Below are positions 1 to 4,741 of a stretch of DNA of 5,409 nucleotides, piece after piece. A program made the translations under genes and the position numbers. The notes beneath the pieces were generated by a model, which was given only the letters and a program-made list of their open reading frames with translations, was not told where the DNA came from and made no database searches. This DNA is from Chloroflexota bacterium (GTDB lineage Bacteria; Chloroflexota; Limnocylindria; Limnocylindrales; CSP1-4). The stretch is from assembly GCA_021789355.1 (NCBI GenBank), contig JAJYJR010000438.1, positions 1 to 5,409 of the forward strand. Reading direction: 5' to 3'. Numbering within the stretch: the first letter of the stretch is position 1; each line of letters begins with the position of its first letter.

Positions 1-192
1 CTCGCATGGCGGGTGGCTGCGGGGCTCGCCGGGGATCGCGCGGGGACGGCTCGGGCATGCACGCGATGGTAGGCGAGGTGACCGGCATCTGTCGCGTGCC
101 GGGTGGCATCGCCGGCGCCCACCGCCTGCCGCCGGCTCGTCGTGCTAGCCTCGCTGGCACTCCTGCCGGTGCCCATCGAGGTTTCCTCCCCC

Positions 193-609
193 ATGCTGAG
201 CCTGCGCGACGTTCCGGGACTGCCCGACCCCGACATCCGGCCACCCGTGGTCGCCGAGTCGGGCGATCCGTTCGCGGCGCTCCGGGTCGTGCACCTGCTG
301 GCGCAGGTTCCGCGCGGGCAGCCGGTGCGGGTGCGCGACATCGTCGACGCGCTGAACGTGCGCTGGCTCGACTGGTCGTTCGACCGGAGGGTGGTTATCG
401 ACGCGATCGTGCAGCTGCAGGCGAACTGGATGACGGACTACCGAACGGTCGAGGGCATCCAGGTCGCATCGGATGCGCACGGCGAGACCGTGACGATCGA
501 GGACTCGAGCCGGGTGGATCCCTGGTTCGTCCTCCAGGCGCGGGCCCTCGCCGGGACGTGCGGGGACCGGTTGCGCGAGTTCGCCCGCGACGAGGGCGGG
601 ATCCCGTGA
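193..609 (+). CDS. hypothetical protein, possible winged-helix fold
   Basis: A 138-aa protein that I do not recognise. Its body (about residues 20-115) has a pattern compatible with a winged helix: helix-like ALRVVHLLAQV, helix-like VRDIVDALN, a longer helix around DRRVVIDAIVQL, then a beta-hairpin-like stretch around TDYRTVEGIQV and GETVTIED. That fold is an inference from the hydrophobic pattern, not a family match. I chose ATG 193 because GAGG at 178-181 is a plausible ribosome site and the protein reads as soluble from there. A GTG at 103 would add 30 residues with a hydrophobic run (LVVLASLALLPVPI) resembling a signal peptide, but this looks fortuitous. The stop TGA overlaps the GTG start of the aminotransferase (GTGA, 606-609), so the two are probably co-transcribed and translationally coupled. 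No transmembrane segment or metal motif is visible. Confidence 0.72.
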   Translation: MLSLRDVPGLPDPDIRPPVVAESGDPFAALRVVHLLAQVPRGQPVRVRDIVDALNVRWLDWSFDRRVVIDAIVQLQANWMTDYRTVEGIQVASDAHGETVTIEDSSRVDPWFVLQARALAGTCGDRLREFARDEGGIP

Positions 610-1574
610 GCCCGGCAGGCGGCACGGACGGCGCGGGTGGCCCGGACGGCCCGGGCGGGTCGGACGGTGCGGGGCAATCAGAGACGCCCACCTACGGCAC
701 GGCTCATGCCTGGGCGAACGGCCGCCTGGTGCCGGCGGACGCTCCGCTGGTCTCCGCGTTGGACCGCGGCTTCCTGCTCGGCGACGCGGTCTTCGAGACC
801 GTCCGCGTGTTCGGCGGCCGGGTCCTGGAGCTGCCGCTCCACACCGAGCGCCTGCTGGGGTCCGCCGCCGCACTGGAGATCCCGCTTCCGGCTGATGTCG
901 AGGCCACGCTGCGCACCGCGATCGGCGCGCTGCTCGCTACCGACGGGCTCTCCGCGCCGGGGATCGAGGTGTCCGTGCGCGTGACGGTCAGCCGCGGCCC
1001 GGCCGAGGGGCGCAGTCTCCTGCCGCCGGTCGACGTGCGCCCGACCATGGTCGTGCAGGCGTCACAGGTTCTCCCTCCGCCCGCCGAGTTACTGACGCGT
1101 GGCCTGCACCTGGCGATCTCGACGGTCCGCCGCGATCCGTCGAGCCCGCTCGCCGCCGTCAAGACCACCAGTCGCGCCGAGTTCGTGTACGCGCGGCTCG
1201 AGGCGCGCCGCAAAGGAGCCGACGACGCCCTGTTCCTCACCACCGACGGCCATCTGGCCGAGGCCACCTCGGCGAGCCTCTTTCTCGTGCGGCGAGGCGA
1301 ACTCGCGACACCCGCGCTTGCGTGCGGCATCCTCGCGGGCACCACGCGCCAGTAGCTGCTCCGGTGGGCCGCGGAGGTGGGGCTGGACGCACGCGAAGGA
1401 TGGCTCGCGCGGGAGGATCTCTTCGGGGCGGACGAGGCGTTCCTGGCCAGCTCGGTGGCCGGCGTGTTCCCCCTGACCCGCGTCGACGGCCGGCCGATTG
1501 GCGACGGTCGCCCCGGGGGATGGACGCTGCGGGCGCGCTCGGACCGGGAGGCGTTCGTCCGCGAGGAGGCATAG
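606..1574 (+). pseudogene. class IV PLP-dependent aminotransferase, interrupted by an in-frame amber codon
   Basis: This is a fold-type IV PLP enzyme of the branched-chain aminotransferase / D-amino-acid aminotransferase / aminodeoxychorismate lyase superfamily. The substrate cannot be told from sequence alone. Seen in the frame: the N-terminal signature LDRGFLLGDAVFETVR (residues 52-67), the probable Schiff-base lysine K186 in AAVKTTSRAE, the conserved glutamate E219 in GHLAEATSASLF, and the GILAGTTR phosphate-binding segment (241-248). Codon 250 is TAG (1353-1355). After it the same frame continues for 72 codons with the expected C-terminus (ADEAFLASSVAGV, then TRVDGRPIGDGRPG) to a TAG at 1572-1574. 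The full frame of about 322 codons is close to family size once the linker is removed. Truncation at residue 249 would lose the conserved SSVAGV region and should inactivate the enzyme. Residues 5-23 are a Gly/Asp-rich linker of three GGxDGx units. The GTG start overlaps the upstream stop; no other start lies between it and the domain. Confidence 0.8.
618..671 (+). repeat. three 18-bp units encoding a GGxDGx linker
   Basis: Three tandem 18-bp units encode GGTDGA, GGPDGP and GGSDGA at the N-terminus of the aminotransferase, before the folded domain begins near residue 29. The unit is degenerate at the DNA level. It probably gives a flexible, disordered leader. Such a segment arises easily in G/C-rich DNA and carries no clear function. 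Confidence 0.55.
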
Positions 1575-1576
1575 CG

Positions 1577-1621
1577 CGCGGGTCCGCGCGCCCGGCTCTT
1601 GCCGCGCCCGCGACCAGAGCC
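1577..1621 (+). repeat. left copy of 45-bp direct repeat flanking the HTH-peptidase-PIN cassette
   Basis: This 45-bp block starts three bases after the aminotransferase stop and recurs in the same orientation at 3496-3540, 1,919 bases away. The two agree at 42 of 45 positions; the three differences (1591/3510, 1594/3513, 1599/3518) are all transitions. The shared core starts with a small palindrome (CGCGG-GT-CCGCG); in this copy its arms extend to 8 bp (1574-1591). It shows no tRNA T-arm, so it is not an obvious tRNA attachment site. It may be a recombination or attachment site, or a duplicated scrap of the minus-strand gene seen at the right copy. Confidence 0.75.
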
Positions 1622-1713
1622 ATCGTCTCGGGAATGCCCAGCATCAGTCCGTGCTGCTTGGCCTCCTGCGTGAGTTCCACGCCAGGAGAAACCGGCTTGA
1701 CAGCGACGAGCAT
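1622..1713 (-). other. possible truncated divergent reading frame next to the operator
   Basis: From ATG 1713 on the minus strand the frame reads MLVAVKPVSPGVELTQEAKQ and then HGLMLGIPETMALVAG, a protein-like stretch of about 35 residues with mixed hydrophobic and charged residues. It then runs into the left repeat copy and becomes antisense to the aminotransferase. The start lies inside the palindromic operator, so this could be the first part of a gene divergent from the HTH regulator, cut off at the left cassette edge. There is no visible ribosome site, no recognised family, and the stretch is short; it may be chance. Confidence 0.22.
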
Positions 1714-1724
1714 TGTGAGATAAT
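1697..1724 (+). promoter_or_regulatory. sigma70-type promoter of the HTH-peptidase-PIN operon
   Basis: A perfect -35 box TTGACA (1697-1702) is followed after 16 bases by GATAAT (1719-1724), five of six matches to TATAAT. A TG at 1716-1717, one base before the -10, gives an extended -10 form. The predicted transcript would begin near 1731, about 14 bases before ATG 1745. This is the clearest promoter in the window and is in the right place to drive the three-gene operon. Confidence 0.75.
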
Positions 1725-1733
1725 CGCACAATG
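1711..1733. promoter_or_regulatory. 23-bp palindromic operator overlapping the -10 box
   Basis: The outer arms CATTGTG (1711-1717) and CACAATG (1727-1733) are perfect inverted repeats. The inner GAT/ATC also pairs around a central A at 1722, so 10 of 11 possible base pairs match. The dyad covers the -10 box and the likely start point of the operon promoter. XRE-family regulators usually bind as dimers to such dyads, so autorepression by the adjacent HTH protein is the natural inference. Occupancy here would block RNA polymerase. Confidence 0.7.
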
Positions 1734-1744
1734 GAAAGAGGGGG

Positions 1745-2083
1745 ATGAACGTGACCGCAAGGAACCGACTGCGCGAGCTGCGCAACGCACGTGGCTACTC
1801 GCAGGAACAGTTGGAGGAGATGACGGGCATCGAGCGCTCGAAGATCTCTCGGATAGAGACTGGCACTCGACGGATCTCAGGCTCCGAGGCGATCTATCTC
1901 GCCGAGGCTCTCGGCGCTACGCCCGAGGAGTTGTTTACCGCGCAGCCGAGTGGCATTGCACGATTCCGTGGAGGCTCCGCGAAGATGCCGGCTGACGCAC
2001 GAGCGACGGTCGAATGGTTCAGGCACTTCGTGGACGACATGTTGTTCGTCGATCGGACGGCTGAGCGGTATGGCGTTGAGTAG
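1745..2083 (+). CDS. XRE-family helix-turn-helix transcriptional regulator
   Basis: A 112-aa DNA-binding protein. Residues 6-64 form a clear HTH_3/XRE domain: NRLRELRNARGYSQEQLEEM, then TGIERSKISRIETGTRRIS with the recognition helix near 29-40, then AIYLAEALGATPEELF. The tail (65-112) has the linker ARFRGG (72-77) and an aromatic helix around VEWFRHFVDDMLF, a layout I associate with HTH proteins paired with ImmA/IrrE peptidases. The likely role is autorepressor and antitoxin-like partner at the palindrome just upstream, with the tail or linker a candidate peptidase target (inference). Start choice is open: AAGAGG (1736-1741) sits only 3 bases before ATG 1745 but 9 bases before GTG 1751, which would drop two residues. 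The stop TAG (2081-2083) lies 14 bases inside the peptidase gene, suggesting coupled translation. Confidence 0.9.
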   Translation: MNVTARNRLRELRNARGYSQEQLEEMTGIERSKISRIETGTRRISGSEAIYLAEALGATPEELFTAQPSGIARFRGGSAKMPADARATVEWFRHFVDDMLFVDRTAERYGVE

Positions 2084-2768
2084 GGGCTCCCTCCTGGCGC
2101 TGGGGCTGCGGTCTGATCGCAGGATAGGCTCAACGCGAGTCGACATCTTCACTCTGATCCGCGAATTGGGTCTGCGGCTGCACATGGCACCGGCGGGGCG
2201 CGGAAGGCAGGACCTCGAGGGGATGTACCTGCGGAAGGGCGGGGTCGGCTTCGTCTTCGTAAACGCAGCGAAACCTCCTCGCCGGCAGCGGTTGACAGCC
2301 GCTCACGAGCTCGGTCACCACTTCCTGCTCGGTGATGACGATCAGGAAGTGGAACACGCCGACTGGAATGGAGACACCGAGCAGGCCGAGGAGCGCGAGG
2401 CATACGCCTTCGCCCGCGAGCTGCTCATGGACCGTCACTGGCTCAAGGCCAACTGCGCGAATCTCCCGCTCGAGGAGGCGATCGAGCAGACGGTGAGTCG
2501 TTTCGCCGTCAGCCCAGAAGCGGCCGCTGTGCGGCTATGCGAGCTGGGCTTGATCACGCCCGAACAGAAGGGTCAAGTCCTTGCACAGCAGCAAGACGAG
2601 ACGACGCGCCGATGGTATGGCCGGGCGGGGCAGCCATCCGATCTGATCGACTACGAACCCATGTTCCTGCGGCGCGTGAGCCGGCTCGCTGCCCAGGGCA
2701 TCCTCAGTGAGCCGCGGGAACAAGAGCTGATCGACCACGCCGATCCGCTGAAGTACCACCGGCAGTAG
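2070..2768 (+). CDS. ImmA/IrrE-family zinc metallopeptidase
   Basis: A 232-aa protein of the ImmA/IrrE (COG2856) peptidase family. The zinc motif is HELGH (residues 79-83, within RLTAAHELGHHFLLGD). A downstream glutamate in EEREAYAFARELLM (107-120), probably E110, would be the third ligand; the family usually has E-A-N-x-F-A-x-x-L-L-M-P there. The N-terminus (24-40) resembles the family's opening helix and the segment near 59-65 its beta strand. Residues from about 175 form a helical C-terminal region without a recognised motif. In known members the peptidase cleaves a cognate XRE repressor (ImmA on ImmR, IrrE/PprI on DdrO), so the HTH protein directly upstream is the expected substrate here. 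ATG 2070 was chosen because it overlaps the HTH gene by 14 bases and the peptide upstream of it reads as an out-of-frame shadow. No signal peptide is seen, so it is cytoplasmic. Confidence 0.88.
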   Translation: MALSRGSLLALGLRSDRRIGSTRVDIFTLIRELGLRLHMAPAGRGRQDLEGMYLRKGGVGFVFVNAAKPPRRQRLTAAHELGHHFLLGDDDQEVEHADWNGDTEQAEEREAYAFARELLMDRHWLKANCANLPLEEAIEQTVSRFAVSPEAAAVRLCELGLITPEQKGQVLAQQQDETTRRWYGRAGQPSDLIDYEPMFLRRVSRLAAQGILSEPREQELIDHADPLKYHRQ

Positions 2769-2774
2769 CGGGTC

Positions 2775-3395
2775 GTGGCGCGGCATCCAGCCGAGATTGC
2801 GCGCCTCCGTCTCGGTCCCATTTGTTTCGACGCCACCGTCCCGCGTCACCTGTCTCGCATCGGCGCTGCCAGCCAGGTCCTTGGTCCCATCACGGGAAGA
2901 GTCCGGTGGCCCACGGCCGTCAAGCTGGAACTCTGGAGGGTTCGTAGCGTCGTCCCGGGCATCCGAAAACTCGTGCGCATGGGCGACGAGGTCGAGTTGA
3001 ACCAACGTCAGGATGACGCCGCGACCGACCTTCAACGTGAAAAGCTGCTGGAGGCGGATCCGCCTTCGCTCCACCGAGGCGAGGCCGAGTGCGTCGTCAT
3101 CTGCGAGACCGAGAGATGGCCGCTCATTGTGCATGACGACCAGGGCATCGAGTGGGCAGAGCGCCGCGGCGTGCTCTCGTTCTCAGCGGTCGATCTCCTG
3201 GCGCTCATGGCCGCAGAGGCCCACTTGCGCCCCGGGCAGGCATGGCATGTCTACAACAGGCTGTGCGAGCCGGTGGGCGAGCCAGATGAGAACAAGGCGG
3301 GCATGTTTGCGGTGCGCGGGTGGGGCCGCGACGACAGGGCCCGGAACGCGTTCGTTGCGCTGGTCTCGGCGATCAAGGAGTGCCCAAAGACATAG
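2775..3395 (+). CDS. putative PIN-domain nuclease, third gene of the HTH-peptidase operon
   Basis: A 206-aa protein starting at GTG 2775, six bases after the peptidase stop. I read it as a PIN-like ribonuclease from ordered motifs: strand ICFDAT with D19, then VRWPTAVKLEL with E52, then LHRGEAECVVICE with E103/E105, then WPLIVHDDQGIEWA with D121/D122, and LSFSAVDLLALMA with D140. This is the order of the acidic metal-binding residues in PIN domains, and the GEAE and DLL pieces resemble DUF3368-type members. Residues 54-95 are longer and more charged than expected between helices, and there is a tail of about 55 residues (HLRPGQAWHVYNRL to the end) that I cannot place. If the call is right it would be a Mg-dependent RNase held in check by the HTH/peptidase pair. 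Assignment is by eye, with no profile score. The first 10 residues may not be translated if a later start is used. Confidence 0.62.
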   Translation: MARHPAEIARLRLGPICFDATVPRHLSRIGAASQVLGPITGRVRWPTAVKLELWRVRSVVPGIRKLVRMGDEVELNQRQDDAATDLQREKLLEADPPSLHRGEAECVVICETERWPLIVHDDQGIEWAERRGVLSFSAVDLLALMAAEAHLRPGQAWHVYNRLCEPVGEPDENKAGMFAVRGWGRDDRARNAFVALVSAIKECPKT

Positions 3396-3495
3396 CCAGG
3401 CCCGCGGCTCGCCTCTGCTTCGGCCACCGTCTGCCAGATCCAGTTCAGGCCCGCGGCCGCCAGCCAATCCCGCTTCACCGCCACGGGCACGATGA

Positions 3496-3540
3496 CGCGG
3501 GTCCGCGCGTCCAGCTCCTGCCGCGCCCGCGACCAGAGCC
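3496..3540 (+). repeat. right copy of 45-bp direct repeat flanking the cassette
   Basis: Second copy of the block at 1577-1621, same orientation, 42/45 identical. Here the repeat reads, on the minus strand, as LWSRARQELDARTR inside a longer coding-like stretch on both sides, while the left copy lacks that extension. Two of the three differences would change residues (L to P and D to G in the left copy). This suggests the right copy is the parental context and the left copy a shorter duplicate. It lies about 100 bases after the PIN stop. Confidence 0.75.
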
Positions 3541-3543
3541 CGC

Positions 3544-3572
3544 GCCACGGGTCCTGTCCGCCGACCCGTGGC
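3544..3572. promoter_or_regulatory. inverted repeat upstream of the hydrolase gene
   Basis: Perfect 9-bp arms GCCACGGGT (3544-3552) and ACCCGTGGC (3564-3572) around an 11-base loop. The dyad starts 4 bases after the right 45-bp repeat and ends 11 bases before the hydrolase ATG at 3584. It could be an operator, a hairpin in the mRNA leader that limits ribosome access, or part of a recombination site. There is no T-tract, so an intrinsic terminator is unlikely. Confidence 0.45.
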
Positions 3573-3583
3573 ATGCTGCGGGC

Positions 3584-4384
3584 ATGTGTCACGACGCAGA
3601 CGCTCGTCCCCCGGAACTCCCCGCCGATCTGCGCCCCGCGCCCATGGCCGGCGGCGCCCTCGAGACTCACGACCTGGTGCTTACCGCGTCCGACCGGAAC
3701 CGCCTCAGAGCCTTCGAGGCCGTGGCGGTCCATCCCTCGGGCGGAGGGGTGGTGATCTTCCCAGACTGGCGCGGCCTCGGGCACTTCTACGAGGAGCTCG
3801 CGATGCGGTTCGCGGAGGCCGGCCACGACGCCATCGCCTTCGACTACTTCGGGCGCACCGCCGGCACCGAGCCGCATCCCGTCGACTTCGACCAGATGCC
3901 GCACATCGCGAAGTCGACGCCGGAGGACGTGGCGACCGACGCGGCCGCGGCGGCCGACCACCTGCGCGGCACCGGCCGGGTGCGGGCGCTCGCCGTCATC
4001 GGGTTCTGCTTCGGGGGGCGCAACGCCCTGCTCCAGGGGCTCCCGGACTCCACCGTCCAGCCCGCGGCCGTCGTCTCGTTCTACGGGCAGCTCGGCCCCG
4101 ACCGGTCGGGGCACGGTGGCCCGCTCTCCGTCGCGGGCCGCTTCGTCCGCCCGGTCCTCGGGCACTACGGCGGCGCCGACGAGGGGATCCCGGTCGGCCA
4201 GGTCGAAGCGCTCGACCGGGCCCTGTCGGCCGCAGGCGTGCCGCACGAGCTCCACGTCTACCCGCGTGCCACCCATTCGTTCTTCGCTCAACGCCGGGAG
4301 GAGTTCTCCGCCGAGGCCGACGAGGCGTGGCGGCGGACCCTGGCGTTCCTCGGGCGCACGTTCGCCCCATCCGTGGCCGACTGA
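3584..4384 (+). CDS. dienelactone hydrolase family alpha/beta hydrolase
   Basis: A 266-aa cytoplasmic alpha/beta hydrolase of the dienelactone hydrolase (DLH) family. The nucleophile elbow is GFCFGG with cysteine C142, as in classical DLH rather than serine; the acid is D199 in HYGGADEGIP and the base H231 in YPRATHSFF. Early strands carry VVIFPDWRGLG (56-66) and AIAFDYFGRTAG (83-94), normal for the family. The N-terminus MCHDADARPPELPAD is typical of a DLH-like subgroup from high-GC bacteria and fixes the start at ATG 3584, although the ribosome site is weak. Length fits the family (about 230-270). Classical DLH opens dienelactone to maleylacetate in chlorocatechol breakdown, but no such pathway genes are nearby, so the real substrate is unknown. 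It heads an operon with the next two genes. Confidence 0.9.
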   Translation: MCHDADARPPELPADLRPAPMAGGALETHDLVLTASDRNRLRAFEAVAVHPSGGGVVIFPDWRGLGHFYEELAMRFAEAGHDAIAFDYFGRTAGTEPHPVDFDQMPHIAKSTPEDVATDAAAAADHLRGTGRVRALAVIGFCFGGRNALLQGLPDSTVQPAAVVSFYGQLGPDRSGHGGPLSVAGRFVRPVLGHYGGADEGIPVGQVEALDRALSAAGVPHELHVYPRATHSFFAQRREEFSAEADEAWRRTLAFLGRTFAPSVAD

Positions 4385-4393
4385 ACGGCGCGG

Positions 4394-4741
4394 GTGACGG
4401 AGGCCGGTGAGCCCGTGGATCGTGCCGTGGCGATCGCGGAGACCGCGCGGCTGGTCGCCGAGGGTGACCGGCTGCGGATGGCGCCGAGCCTGGGAGGGCT
4501 GCGGCTGTGGCTGCAGCTGTCGGACGACCTCCTGAGCACCATCTGGGGCACCATGGATCGGTATCACCTGTCCTGGCTGATGGTCGGCCGTCCGCCCGCG
4601 CCCCGCGGCCGTGCCATGACACCCGACGAGGAGGCCGCCTACGTGCGGGACGTTGCCGAGCAGAAGACGGCGGTGCTGCGGATCAGCCAGCGTGCCCTGG
4701 AGGGGCAGGGCGTCCCCTTCGTGGGGGAGACGGGGCGGTGA
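4394..4741 (+). CDS. hypothetical protein, 115 aa
   Basis: I do not recognise this 115-aa protein. It starts at GTG 4394, nine bases after the hydrolase stop, and its TGA overlaps the next GTG start, so it looks co-translated with both neighbours. It appears mostly helical: an acidic/alanine N-terminal helix (residues 8-25), a tryptophan- and leucine-rich middle (GLRLWLQLSDDLLSTIWGTM, then DRYHLSWLMVG), and a charged C-terminal helix (PDEEAAYVRDVAEQKTAVLR). There is no signal peptide or convincing membrane span. The high G/C third positions and tight spacing support it as a real gene. The ribosome site is weak. No function is proposed. Confidence 0.72.
   Translation: MTEAGEPVDRAVAIAETARLVAEGDRLRMAPSLGGLRLWLQLSDDLLSTIWGTMDRYHLSWLMVGRPPAPRGRAMTPDEEAAYVRDVAEQKTAVLRISQRALEGQGVPFVGETGR

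Larger units (their letters stand above)
3405..3574 (-). pseudogene. possible truncated 5' end of a displaced minus-strand gene
   Basis: From ATG 3574 the minus frame reads MPRVGGQDPWRG, LWSRARQELDARTRVIVPVA, then VKRDWLAAAGLNWIWQTVAE. Nearly every third codon base is G or C up to about 3415, and the residue mix is protein-like, unlike the Arg/Pro/Ala-only shadows in the other frames. Beyond about 3405 the frame becomes antisense to the end of the PIN gene and loses this character. I do not recognise the protein. The right 45-bp repeat copy lies inside it. It may be the remnant of a gene broken when the cassette arrived; no good ribosome site is seen and its start is only 9 bases from the divergent hydrolase start, so it may not be expressed. 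Confidence 0.35.

Noticed and set aside
1..88. Minus-strand start (ATG 88 or 58) reading off the left edge
   Set aside because: Only 19-29 residues, rich in Pro and Arg, with no ribosome site; cannot be told from chance.
103..192. Signal-peptide-like leader on the 193-609 protein from GTG 103
   Set aside because: The hydrophobic run is short, there is no convincing ribosome site or cleavage motif, and the rest of the protein looks cytosolic.
6..605. Long frame from ATG 6 that continues into the aminotransferase, as an N-terminal extension of about 200 residues
   Set aside because: The extension is Arg/Gly/Ala-rich shadow sequence out of frame with the 193-609 gene. The aminotransferase is better started at GTG 606 by the GTGA overlap.
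1574..1591. GC-rich palindrome directly after the aminotransferase stop as an intrinsic terminator
   Set aside because: Arms are 8 bp but the centre is only two bases and no T-tract follows; kept only as a note within the repeat.
1577..1621. The 45-bp repeat as the 3' end of a tRNA gene (classical att site)
   Set aside because: No T-arm consensus, no CCA end and no cloverleaf in the adjacent bases at either copy.
704..1729. 341-residue minus-strand frame antisense to the aminotransferase
   Set aside because: Ser/Arg/Ala-rich shadow; the plus strand holds recognisable catalytic motifs.
2535..3134. 199-residue minus-strand frame overlapping the peptidase and PIN genes
   Set aside because: It spans two convincing plus-strand genes and shows no domain of its own; the plus-strand frame has ordered PIN motifs.
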